From NCBI GenBank assembly GCA_035260725.1, contig DATFUR010000011.1, positions 1-27,060 on the forward strand: a stretch of 27,060 bases of DNA, read 5' to 3'. Positions 13,390 through 20,950 of the stretch are shown here, piece after piece. Numbering within the stretch: position 1 is the first letter of the stretch; each line of letters begins with the position of its first letter. Origin of the DNA: DASRFS01 sp035260725 (lineage in GTDB: Bacteria > Patescibacteriota > Microgenomatia > Levybacterales > UBA12049). The notes below the pieces were generated by a model. That model searched no databases, was not told the DNA's origin, and was given only the letters and a program-made list of their open reading frames with translations. The position numbers were made by a program, and so were the translations under genes.

Positions 13390-13508
13390 AGATCCTTGTT
13401 TCTCAAATGTTCTGCATTAGCCTTTGAGGGGGCAAAAATAAATTCGAAGTATTCTTCCAGAGCCTGTAAGAGGATGGTTAAAGAATTGTAAAAATTGTGT
13501 AAGCAAGG

Positions 13509-13537
13509 AGTATACCAGGGGGTGTTTGGGGAGTCAA
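13509..13537 (-). promoter_or_regulatory. promoter of the GH18-dacA operon
   Basis: On the minus strand: -35 TTGACT (13537-13532), 17-bp spacer, -10 TATACT (13514-13509) with an extended TGG before it. Predicted start is about 13502. The leader from there to 13390 contains a CTCAAA/TTTGAG stem-loop and ends with AAGGA before the start codon. Confidence 0.72.
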
Positions 13538-13574
13538 GCAATATAGTAATCTCTTACATTACGTTCGGAGGGTG

Positions 13575-13580
13575 TATAAT
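13575..13580 (+). promoter_or_regulatory. -10 element of the alpha/beta hydrolase gene
   Basis: A perfect TATAAT lies 8 nt before the ATG at 13589; the -35 region (TCTTAC) is poor. The mRNA should begin at or next to the start codon. Confidence 0.6.
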
Positions 13581-13588
13581 TTAAATTA

Positions 13589-14137
13589 ATGATAAGAGTA
13601 ATTTTCATTCCCGGCAATGGTGGTGGATCAACAAAAGACAATTGGTTTCCCTACCTTAAAATGAAGCTAGTTAAGCTTGGCGTTGAAGTTATAGATAAAG
13701 AATTTCCTGATAGTGATTTGGCCCGCGAAAAATACTGGATACCCTTCTTAAAAGAGCTAGGAGCAGATAAAAATACCATATTGATAGGACATTCCTCGGG
13801 CGCAGTCGCTGCTATGAGATTTGCAGAAAAAAACCCTATACTAGGCTCTGTTCTTGTTGGTGCCTGTTATACGGACTTAGGCGATGAGAAGGAAAAATCC
13901 AGCGGTTATTATAATCGCCCTTGGAAATGGAATTCTATTAAAAACAATCAAAAATGGATAATACAGTTTGCGTCTACAAATGACCCCTGGATTCCAATTC
14001 AGGAAGCAAGAACTATAAACGAGAAACTTGGATCAGAATACTATGAATTTACAGACCAAGGACACTTTGGAGGAGACTACGATAAGAAAACTTTTCCGGA
14101 ATTACTCGAAGCTTTAAAAAGAAAATTGAAGCTTTAG
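13589..14137 (+). CDS. RBBP9/YdeN-type alpha/beta hydrolase, 182 aa
   Basis: Small cytosolic serine hydrolase. The N-terminus VIFIPGNGGGSTKDNWFPYL gives the oxyanion region. GHSSGA at 67-72 is the nucleophile elbow with S69. The likely acid is D132 (STNDPW), and H159 in QGHFGG completes the triad. Length and motif spacing fit the RBBP9/YdeN family (PF06821). Its substrate is unknown. It is a monocistronic gene with a leaderless-type promoter. The stop codon at 14135-14137 directly abuts the 3' end of tRNA-Lys on the opposite strand. Confidence 0.85.
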   Translation: MIRVIFIPGNGGGSTKDNWFPYLKMKLVKLGVEVIDKEFPDSDLAREKYWIPFLKELGADKNTILIGHSSGAVAAMRFAEKNPILGSVLVGACYTDLGDEKEKSSGYYNRPWKWNSIKNNQKWIIQFASTNDPWIPIQEARTINEKLGSEYYEFTDQGHFGGDYDKKTFPELLEALKRKLKL

Positions 14138-14210
14138 TGAGCCGGACAGGAGTCGAACCTGTAACCTATTCCTTAAGAGGGAATTGCTCTGCCAATTGAG
14201 CTACCGGCCC
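14138..14210 (-). tRNA. tRNA-Lys (anticodon CTT)
   Basis: On the minus strand, acceptor GGGCCGG pairs with CCGGCTC (one G-U pair), discriminator A at 14138. Anticodon stem ATTCC/GGAAT with loop CTCTTAA gives CTT. The T arm has GGTTCGACT. CCA is not encoded. It is adjacent, with no gap, to the stop codon of the hydrolase gene. Confidence 0.94.
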
Positions 14211-14236
14211 AATTTCCAAATTATTATACTTGATAG

Positions 14237-14242
14237 TATAAT
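14237..14242 (+). promoter_or_regulatory. -10 element of tRNA-Arg(TCG)
   Basis: TATAAT at 14237-14242 would start transcription about 16 nt before the tRNA at 14265. The -35 is weak. The 54-bp gap also has to hold the promoter of the divergent tRNA-Lys. Confidence 0.5.
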
Positions 14243-14264
14243 ATAAGGAGTTGTATATCAACAA

Positions 14265-14337
14265 GCGCCTGTAGCTCAATGGATAGAGCACTTCGCTTCG
14301 GACGAAGGGGTTGGGGGTTCGACTCCTCTCAGGCGCG
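14265..14337 (+). tRNA. tRNA-Arg (anticodon TCG)
   Basis: Acceptor GCGCCTG pairs with CAGGCGC, discriminator G at 14337, no encoded CCA. Anticodon stem CTTCG/CGAAG with loop CTTCGGA gives TCG. The last 9 nt overlap the 3' end of the convergent coding sequence. Confidence 0.95.
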
Positions 14338-15135
14338 CTTAGGAACTTTGTAGCTGACTAAGACACCGTTGCTAAGCAAATTTACGGCTCCTGCTGGTAT
14401 TTTTGCAAGATGTTTGGGCGGCAGCAAATCCGTAACAGTAGCTATATAGTTTTTATCTGTTGACTCATTTAGCCACTTAACGCTTTTAGTTGTCATTTCC
14501 ATAAACGAGTACAACATTAATAGTTTCAAAAAAGTTAAACTCCAGTAACTTCCTCCAACATCTACCCCCGCGCCTCGCACTACATCATAAGTTGAAGATT
14601 CGGCTAAAAAATAAGAAAAAGCCGTTATGAGCCCCGATCCTACTAATTCAGAGTCGATTTTCACGGCAGTAGTGGCCTGATATTTCTTTTCCTCGAAAAC
14701 TAGTCTTCTTAGTCCTTTTTTTACCAACTTGTTCACATTTTTAACAAATTCTTCGGGATGAGTATGGTCTCTTCTTTGAAGATCTCTTTGAAGCAAATCC
14801 TGGTCTCTTATTGTTACGTAAGCCACACCTGCCGGAAAATTGCTGTGAACTTCAACAAGCTCATCTCTTTTTTGTCGCGGAACAATGGTTGGAACACGTC
14901 TTTTTAAAGCCAGAGTATCTCCCAATACTACTGTGTTAAAACGTTCTCTCTGATCGCTACTTTGTATTATAACTTGTGTTCGAAGATCAGAAGCAGCAGC
15001 AAATTGATCTATTACCTCTCTGTTCCAGTTCATTCGGTCAGAAAAAAGTCCGCCATATACAACCCTAATTTTAGACGGAATTGGAGCTTCTGGTTCTGTT
15101 AACGTAGTACCTCTGGATTTTGATTCCAAGTTCAT
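14329..15135 (-). CDS. hypothetical protein, 268 aa
   Basis: I do not recognise this protein. The frame opens at TTG 15165, but ATG 15135 is preferred: a -10 TATACT (15151-15146) ends 10 nt before it. The product looks soluble: a mixed alpha/beta N-terminal half (IRVVYGGLFSDRMNW, RTQVIIQSS), an arginine-rich middle, and a C-terminal half with a hydrophobic helix (SLTFLKLLMLYSFMEM). No catalytic motif stands out. Its last three codons and stop are read from the complement of the tRNA-Arg acceptor stem. Confidence 0.65.
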   Translation of the reverse strand: MNLESKSRGTTLTEPEAPIPSKIRVVYGGLFSDRMNWNREVIDQFAAASDLRTQVIIQSSDQRERFNTVVLGDTLALKRRVPTIVPRQKRDELVEVHSNFPAGVAYVTIRDQDLLQRDLQRRDHTHPEEFVKNVNKLVKKGLRRLVFEEKKYQATTAVKIDSELVGSGLITAFSYFLAESSTYDVVRGAGVDVGGSYWSLTFLKLLMLYSFMEMTTKSVKWLNESTDKNYIATVTDLLPPKHLAKIPAGAVNLLSNGVLVSYKVPKRA

Positions 15136-15192
15136 TTTAAAGAGTAGTATATCACAATGTATCAATTTTTCTCCAGCTTAGACTATACTTCT

Positions 15193-15897
15193 CTAAAATG
15201 AGCTGCTGCCATGAAGAAATTTCTGGAGATTAAAAGACGTTCTGTGTATATCCGACAAACCGTAAAGTTTTAAAGCCTCTTGGTGGGCCTTTGTTCCATA
15301 ACCTTTATTCCTCGGAAATTTGTAGTGCGGATAGGATTTTCCTAATTTTCTCATGAGCGCATCTCTGTGGACCTTTGCAATTATCGAAGCGGCGGCAATC
15401 GTTATAGATTTTTTGTCACCGTCAATTATTCCTAGTTGCATTTCTAAACCTATTTTTTTAATGTTTTTAACAGGATACCCGTCGCAAAGCAAAAAATATT
15501 TTTCAGACTCCCCTATTTTAGACAGCAAGTTTTTGATTACTTTTCTTATTACCATTTTGTTTGATCTACCAATTCCAATTTTGTTGATAGTTTGTATACC
15601 GACTTCTTCAATTGCCCAAAAAACAGAATGATTTTTTATTCTCTTGGCTAATCTTCTCCTAATACTCGCTTTGAGCAATTTCGAATCGTTTATTTCTTTG
15701 AGAAAGGAGAATTTCTTTGAAGCCCTTTTTACTTGAGGAAAAATAACTCCCGCTGCAACAATTGGTCCTGCAAATGCTCCGCGGCCAACTTCGTCTACTC
15801 CGATTACATATTTAATATTTTTGTTCCAAAGTTCCTTTTCGTATTTAAGACTGGGTTTTTTCAATCGGAATTCATAATAGCAAATTTGTTGACACAA
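15193..15897 (-). CDS. rnhB: ribonuclease HII
   Basis: Cleaves the RNA strand of RNA-DNA hybrids and single ribonucleotides in DNA. GVDEVGRGAFAGP at about 33-45 contains the first two metal ligands (D35, E36). FLLCDGYPV near 136-143 supplies another Asp, and SIIAKVHRDALM and YPHYKFPRNKGYGTKAH are family hallmarks. The 234-aa length is normal. Translation probably starts at TTG 15897, because AAAAGG lies 5 nt upstream; the nearby ATG at 15902 is out of frame. The start region overlaps the divergent promoter of the YvlD-like gene. Confidence 0.93.
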   Translation of the reverse strand: MCQQICYYEFRLKKPSLKYEKELWNKNIKYVIGVDEVGRGAFAGPIVAAGVIFPQVKRASKKFSFLKEINDSKLLKASIRRRLAKRIKNHSVFWAIEEVGIQTINKIGIGRSNKMVIRKVIKNLLSKIGESEKYFLLCDGYPVKNIKKIGLEMQLGIIDGDKKSITIAAASIIAKVHRDALMRKLGKSYPHYKFPRNKGYGTKAHQEALKLYGLSDIHRTSFNLQKFLHGSSSF

Positions 15898-15917
15898 AAC
15901 ATCCTTTTTGTTACGTT
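15889..15917 (+). promoter_or_regulatory. promoter of the YvlD-like gene
   Basis: Perfect -35 TTGACA at 15889-15894, 17-bp spacer, -10 TACGTT at 15912-15917. Only 9 nt separate it from the ATG at 15927. The -35 lies within the first codons of rnhB on the other strand. Confidence 0.55.
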
Positions 15918-15926
15918 TAAATAAGT

Positions 15927-16328
15927 ATGAAGTCTTTATTAAGAGCGGCTCTTATTAACTCTTTTTCTCTGTATGTTCTTTCTCAAATTTTATCCGGAGT
16001 CAGGGTGTCGGGCGGACTTTCAACTTACATCTTGGCAGGAGTGGTCCTTGCTGTAATATACAAGATATTAAAGCCTGTTTTAAACATAATTTCTTTACCT
16101 CTTAACATAATTACTCTTGGAGCAACGTCGTTTCTTATAAATATTGCGCTTTTTTATATTGCTACATCTATAATCCCCGGAATTTCTATAACCGCATTTA
16201 CCCTAAACGGGTTTTCTTTTGCGGGATTTGTCATTCCCACTATGCATCTTAATACTTTTTTCGCTTATGCCGCAGCCGCCCTTGCCCAGTCCGTTTTGGT
16301 GTCGTTCATATCATGGCTTAGGAAGTAA
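15927..16328 (+). CDS. 4-TM phage-holin superfamily IV / YvlD-like membrane protein
   Basis: Short (133 aa) integral membrane protein with four hydrophobic segments at about 7-24, 30-48, 55-85 and 105-130. The sequence LKPVLNIISLPLNIITLG around residues 48-65 is characteristic of the YvlD-like family PF04020, named for a mycobacterial holin resemblance but common in bacteria without prophages. Its role is unknown, possibly in envelope stress. It has its own promoter with a very short leader. secG follows 38 nt later with a separate promoter. Confidence 0.85.
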   Translation: MKSLLRAALINSFSLYVLSQILSGVRVSGGLSTYILAGVVLAVIYKILKPVLNIISLPLNIITLGATSFLINIALFYIATSIIPGISITAFTLNGFSFAGFVIPTMHLNTFFAYAAAALAQSVLVSFISWLRK

Positions 16329-16329
16329 C

Positions 16330-16359
16330 TTGCAAAAACCGGGTCCGACCTTATATAAT
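16330..16359 (+). promoter_or_regulatory. promoter of secG
   Basis: -35 TTGCAA at 16330-16335, 18-bp spacer, perfect -10 TATAAT at 16354-16359. Seven nt separate it from the ATG at 16367, so the mRNA should be leaderless. Confidence 0.6.
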
Positions 16360-16366
16360 CTTTAAA

Positions 16367-16579
16367 ATGTTTCTAACAATCCTAGATATAATTGTTACAG
16401 TCGCCCTCATAATAGTTATTCTTCTTCAAATGCAGGGAAGCGGATTATCCAGCTCCTTTGGAGGAACCGGAGAATTCTACAGAAGCAGAAGAAGTTTGGA
16501 GAAGTTTTTGGTATGGGTTACAGTTATATTAATTGTTCTTTTTGGGATAGTCTCTATATTACTACTAATACCTCGGTAA
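16367..16579 (+). CDS. secG: protein translocase subunit SecG
   Basis: Accessory subunit of the SecYEG translocon. The 70-aa length is normal. Two transmembrane helices (about 3-21 and 47-68) flank the family loop with QMQGSGLSSSFGGTGEFYRSRR. The next gene starts 1 nt after the stop codon, so they are cotranscribed and probably coupled. Confidence 0.92.
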   Translation: MFLTILDIIVTVALIIVILLQMQGSGLSSSFGGTGEFYRSRRSLEKFLVWVTVILIVLFGIVSILLLIPR

Positions 16580-16580
16580 T

Positions 16581-17930
16581 ATGATTTTTTTAAACAGAAG
16601 ACGCTTATTGCTCTGGCTTGTGAAAGCGTATATTAGAAAATGGAAAAGAACAATTTTTTTTTCTTTTGGCTTAGGACTGGTTATATTCTTTTTACTGTAT
16701 CTTTTTTTCACATTTTTCCAACCTTCTTTGCCTTTAAATAAAACAGTAATAGGACTCGCCGGCTCTTACAGCAGTGAAAATCTTCCCAGCGAAGTGCAGG
16801 ATAAAATTTCCAGCGGTTTAACAGGCATTGCACCTGACGGAAAGCCAATTCCCTCGGTCGCCTCATCCTGGGAAATAAAAGATGATGGCAAGACTTATAT
16901 TTTTAATTTAAAAAATAATCTGCACTTTACGGATGGGAGCAAGTTAACCTCTTCTTCCATTATCTATAATTTCGAAAATGTATCGGTAGAAAGACCAACG
17001 GATAGCATAATTATATTTAAATTAAAAAATAGTTATTCTCCTTTTTTGGTTTCGGTCTCAAAACCTATCCTTAAAAAGAACTTTGTGGGATTAGGAAATT
17101 ACAAAGTTGGTTCTCTTTCTTTAAACGGAGAATTTATAAATTCGATTGAGCTGCATCCTTTAAAATCCGGAAAAACTTTGGTGTATCAGTTTTATCCAAC
17201 TGAAGAGGCTTTAAAAACCGCTCTAATTCTAGGCGAGATTAACCAAACCCCGGATATATCCGATTTGTCTTTATTAAAAAACAATTTAAGAGATTTTAAG
17301 AATTACAAAATTGATAAACGAATAAATTACGATCGATTGGTAACTCTATTTTACGATACACAAGACAAAGTCTTATCGGATAAAAGACTTAGAGAAGCAC
17401 TGTCGTATGCCCTGCCAAATGAATTTACCTTGGGACTTAGAAACAGAACTCCTTATCCACCGACCCTTTGGGTAAGCCAGGAAGAATCTTTAAAATACTT
17501 TCAAGATATAAAGCACGCAGAGCTTCTCTTAGGACAATCTCAAAGTTCGGGAAGCGCAAAGATTAAATTAAACATAAAAACATCGCCAAAATACAAGAGC
17601 GCCGCGTTGGATATTGCGAATTCATGGGAGAAGATAGGACTTAAAACCAATATAGAAATAGTTAATTCCTTTCCTTCTGATTTCCAAATATTCTTGGGTG
17701 AGTTTAACGTTTCGAAAGACCCCGACCAATACGCCTTGTGGCACTCCAGCCAGCCAAGCAATATAACAAAATATAAAAATTTGAGAATAGACAAGCTTTT
17801 AGAAGATGGACGACAAACAACAAATTCTGCCGATAGGGAAAAGATATATTCCGATTTCCAAAAGTATTTGTTGGACGATCCGCCGGCATCTTTTTTGTAT
17901 TTCCCTTATTACTACACTATTTCCAAGTAG
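16581..17930 (+). CDS. membrane-anchored solute-binding protein family 5
   Basis: Resembles the extracytoplasmic solute-binding proteins of peptide and nickel ABC transporters (SBP_bac_5). After a basic N-terminus comes one strong membrane helix (about 25-45) and no lipobox Cys, so it is anchored by the helix. The core shows IAPDGKPIPSVASSWEIKDDGKTYIFNLKNNLHFTDG, close to the family signature, and later DKRLREALSYAL. The 449-aa length is shorter than the usual 500-550. No permease or ATPase genes are adjacent. It follows secG by 1 nt. It may serve a transporter encoded elsewhere or bind peptides for another purpose. Confidence 0.82.
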   Translation: MIFLNRRRLLLWLVKAYIRKWKRTIFFSFGLGLVIFFLLYLFFTFFQPSLPLNKTVIGLAGSYSSENLPSEVQDKISSGLTGIAPDGKPIPSVASSWEIKDDGKTYIFNLKNNLHFTDGSKLTSSSIIYNFENVSVERPTDSIIIFKLKNSYSPFLVSVSKPILKKNFVGLGNYKVGSLSLNGEFINSIELHPLKSGKTLVYQFYPTEEALKTALILGEINQTPDISDLSLLKNNLRDFKNYKIDKRINYDRLVTLFYDTQDKVLSDKRLREALSYALPNEFTLGLRNRTPYPPTLWVSQEESLKYFQDIKHAELLLGQSQSSGSAKIKLNIKTSPKYKSAALDIANSWEKIGLKTNIEIVNSFPSDFQIFLGEFNVSKDPDQYALWHSSQPSNITKYKNLRIDKLLEDGRQTTNSADREKIYSDFQKYLLDDPPASFLYFPYYYTISK

Positions 17931-17932
17931 TT

Positions 17933-19195
17933 TCAACCGATTAAAAATTTGGATCTTAGTTTTCTGTGATAAGTTATCGCAAATCTGTGGGCTTCGTCTC
18001 TAATCCTCATTACCAGATGAAGTGCTTTGGAATCCTTGGGAAGCCTAACCTCTTTAAAGTCGGGAGTTATAATAGTTTCTTCTCTTTTTGCAAGACCTAC
18101 CAATGGAATATTCAATCCAATACTCTCTAAAACTTGTGATGCGGTGGATACTTGCCCCTTTCCTCCGTCTACAACAAGTAAGTCGGGCAAGGGCCACTCC
18201 GGATGATTAAATCTTCTTTTTAAAACTTCCTCCATCATTGCAAAATCGTTGTTTTTTCCGAAATCCCTTCTAATTCTAAACCGCCTGTACCAGGAAGAGT
18301 CTTTTTCCCCATTCGTAAAAACAACCAAAGAGCCTGTCGCAAACTTACCCGAGATTATTGATATATCAATACATTCAATCCTTTTAAGAGTCTTAGTGAG
18401 AACTCCGTTTTCTTCCAGAGTTTTTTTTAACATCTCAAGCTCCTCATTTCTTATGTCGGAATGGAGATTAGGATTTTCTTCGTATTCAAACGGTTTATAG
18501 AAGGGACTCGTTACAAGGTTTATGGCTTCTAACTTTCTTTGTATTTGATTTGCTTTTTCATATTCTTCGTTTTTGCTCAAACTTGTTCTTTCTTTTTCTA
18601 GCTCTCTAACTACCTTCTTTGTATTGCCTTTTAAAAAATCAATTAGATGAAGAATATTTTTTCTATAAGATTCGTCTTTTGTTACTTCCGGACAAGTACA
18701 AAGCCCTAAATGATAATAAAGACAAAGTCTATTTGGGTGGTTTAATACCGACTGAAATGGAAAAATTCTTCTTGCGATTTTAAGAACTGTCCTCATGGCT
18801 TGGGTATTTGGAAAGGGCCCGAAATAAATCGACTTTACATCAGTCATTGCCCTGGCAACCAATACTTTCGGATACTTATCTTTTATTGTAATTCTGATTA
18901 CGGGATACGCTTTATTGTCTGCAAACCTAACATTGTATTTGGGAAAATGCTTTTGTATTAATTTAGCCTCTAAAAGAAGCGATTCGACCTCCGACTCTAC
19001 TTTAATTGTTTTAATATCGGATATTTGAGATACCAAAGCACTGGTTTTGCCGCCGAGTTTCGTGCCAAAATAAGAAGATATTCTGTTTTTTAAATTCTTT
19101 GCTTTTCCAACGTAGATTACATTACCTTTTGCGTCCAAAAAAAGGTAAACGCCCGGATCTCTGGAAAATGATTGCGGTTGATATGAGTATGACAA
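17933..19195 (-). CDS. uvrC: UvrABC excinuclease subunit UvrC, lacking the C-terminal HhH domain
   Basis: Makes the two incisions around a DNA lesion in nucleotide excision repair. The N-terminal GIY-YIG nuclease (DPGVYLFLDAKGNVIYVGKAKNL), the UVR motif (EEYEKANQIQRKLEAI) and the RNase-H-like nuclease with IECIDIS, LLVVDGGKGQ and DEAHRFAITYHR are all present. The protein ends just after that last motif at 420 aa. The tandem helix-hairpin-helix region that makes typical UvrC about 600 aa is missing, and no frame resumes downstream. Start: TTG at 19195 has a perfect AGGAGG at 19209-19204, 8 nt upstream; an in-frame TTG at 19201 is too close. The start lies inside the transglutaminase-like gene (74-nt overlap). 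Confidence 0.9.
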   Translation of the reverse strand: MSYSYQPQSFSRDPGVYLFLDAKGNVIYVGKAKNLKNRISSYFGTKLGGKTSALVSQISDIKTIKVESEVESLLLEAKLIQKHFPKYNVRFADNKAYPVIRITIKDKYPKVLVARAMTDVKSIYFGPFPNTQAMRTVLKIARRIFPFQSVLNHPNRLCLYYHLGLCTCPEVTKDESYRKNILHLIDFLKGNTKKVVRELEKERTSLSKNEEYEKANQIQRKLEAINLVTSPFYKPFEYEENPNLHSDIRNEELEMLKKTLEENGVLTKTLKRIECIDISIISGKFATGSLVVFTNGEKDSSWYRRFRIRRDFGKNNDFAMMEEVLKRRFNHPEWPLPDLLVVDGGKGQVSTASQVLESIGLNIPLVGLAKREETIITPDFKEVRLPKDSKALHLVMRIRDEAHRFAITYHRKLRSKFLIG

Positions 19196-20945
19196 ATGCA
19201 ATTCCTCCTAAAGTAAAATTATTAACAACAAATGGGGAGATTAATATTCGTTGCTGATACTGGTTTTTACCGACTATTATTGTAATAACATCGGATTTAT
19301 TTGTCAAAAATGAAGTTTTGATAAAAGTAACAGGAACATCCACAAATCCGTATGGAGGAATTTTCTCGACTTTAATTTCTTTTTGATCGGGAATCAAAAA
19401 CGAAGAAGCAACCTTAATGGTTTGAGGCTCAAGAAGAAGACTTCCGTTATTTCTAATCTTCACTGTCCCCGTTATAGGCAAACCCGGTAAGGATTTTGTC
19501 GGAAAATTCAATTCCGAAAAGGTCGAGTAACTGCCGTTAAACTCTGTGGACAGTTCTACATTTACATCCTTAGTATTCAGATTTCCGGCATTTTTATATC
19601 CGCCGGCCGGGATAGGATAAGTACTGTCTTGTCCTTTAATGGCAAAAGCAAAGTGGTCAAAGTCCAACGTACTAAAATAATCTATTCCGTTTGTAGTATT
19701 CCCCCAAGTCGGATCTACCATTATCCACATCTGTTTTGTACTGTCGTAGTATTCAGGCCACGCGTGCAAAACGTCTTTTACCAAAGAGAGCGGTCGTTCC
19801 TGTGTGTTTTTGGTATTTGCGAAACCATCTACTTCCCGCGCAGGAATACCTGCAGACCTGGCAAGGGCTACAAAAATGTCCGAAAACTCCAAACAAACGG
19901 CAGAGCTAGGATTTTGTAAGACATTCAAAGCACCAGCACGTGGCTTCTTATCGGTTACTCTGGAGAAATCATAGGTTAAATTGTCTATTACATATTGGTA
20001 TATTTGCTGAGGTGTTTTAAGCTGCCCAGCCAAAGATTTTAGTTTTGGGTCGTTTGTCTCCCAATATCTTTGAGGTCTTGTGTATGCTGCAAGCTCATTT
20101 GAGGAAACGTCTTCAATTTTAGGAGATAGATTTACCTTTGCCTTGCCTGCAACAACTACATTTATTTTTTGAGTGGGAGATAGGTTATAGGAAGCAAGCC
20201 AATTTCCGTCTTTATCTATCCTTACGTTTTTGGGTTTGGGATTTATGCTATCGATTGAAATATCCTGATAATTTGTTCGCGGAGGAAGAGCTATCTCCGT
20301 TACAATGGGAAATAAATTGCTGTTTTCCAAATGATAAGTAAGATTAAAAGAATAGATCTGATATTCACCAAAAGCGATAGATATTCCGGAGGTACCAAGG
20401 TCACTTTTTGTGAAACTTATTTTATTTCCGTAAACTCTATTAATAAGATTTGAGTTATCCGGTTTTATTGATGCGGGTTTTCCAATAGATGTGGGGTAAA
20501 TAATATTTACGTTAAATGAGGAAAAATCACTTTGGTTTGATAATCCGGGAATATTAATTTCCCAAATATTTCCAATATTTTGCGCAACTTCGTTTGTATC
20601 AAAAGATAAATTAAATTTAAGTTTACTCCCTAATCCCACAGCCTTTTTGTTGAATGTCAGATCCACGCTTTGTCCTTTTGAGGATTTTGTTACTGTAGGT
20701 TTAATCTGTCCTTCCGAATCCGAAGCAACAATATTTCTAACGTCCGCAAACCCCAGGCGAATATTGTAGGAGGAAGCATAATACTGCTCTGTGGTGTTGG
20801 TCAGTGCTACATCGAAGCTGACATGAGTGTTGGCGCTATTTCCAACAGAATAATTAACTATATAGTCTGTTGTAAAATTACTGGCAAAGGCAGGAGTGAC
20901 TGATAAAAAGAGTAATAAAAAAATAAAGAAGACTAATCTTCTCAT
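19122..20945 (-). CDS. transglutaminase-like membrane protein, 607 aa
   Basis: A signal peptide (about 1-22) leads into a long beta-rich extracellular region. A transglutaminase-like cysteine domain follows at about 285-425 with a full catalytic set: C352 in AVCLEFSD, H395 in LHAWPEYY and D412 in MVDPTWG (numbering from a TTG 3 nt upstream). An Ig-like segment, a C-terminal membrane helix (FTLGGIAFVILISTAIIF) and a basic tail end the protein. Such proteins can act as proteases or crosslinking enzymes at the cell surface; the substrate here is unknown. ATG at 20945 is 5 nt after the uvrA stop, and the 3' end contains the ribosome binding site and start of uvrC. Its place inside a DNA-repair operon is odd. 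Confidence 0.85.
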   Translation of the reverse strand: MRRLVFFIFLLLFLSVTPAFASNFTTDYIVNYSVGNSANTHVSFDVALTNTTEQYYASSYNIRLGFADVRNIVASDSEGQIKPTVTKSSKGQSVDLTFNKKAVGLGSKLKFNLSFDTNEVAQNIGNIWEINIPGLSNQSDFSSFNVNIIYPTSIGKPASIKPDNSNLINRVYGNKISFTKSDLGTSGISIAFGEYQIYSFNLTYHLENSNLFPIVTEIALPPRTNYQDISIDSINPKPKNVRIDKDGNWLASYNLSPTQKINVVVAGKAKVNLSPKIEDVSSNELAAYTRPQRYWETNDPKLKSLAGQLKTPQQIYQYVIDNLTYDFSRVTDKKPRAGALNVLQNPSSAVCLEFSDIFVALARSAGIPAREVDGFANTKNTQERPLSLVKDVLHAWPEYYDSTKQMWIMVDPTWGNTTNGIDYFSTLDFDHFAFAIKGQDSTYPIPAGGYKNAGNLNTKDVNVELSTEFNGSYSTFSELNFPTKSLPGLPITGTVKIRNNGSLLLEPQTIKVASSFLIPDQKEIKVEKIPPYGFVDVPVTFIKTSFLTNKSDVITIIVGKNQYQQRILISPFVVNNFTLGGIAFVILISTAIIFQRSGRLPFFGRKR

Positions 20946-20950
20946 CAAAC

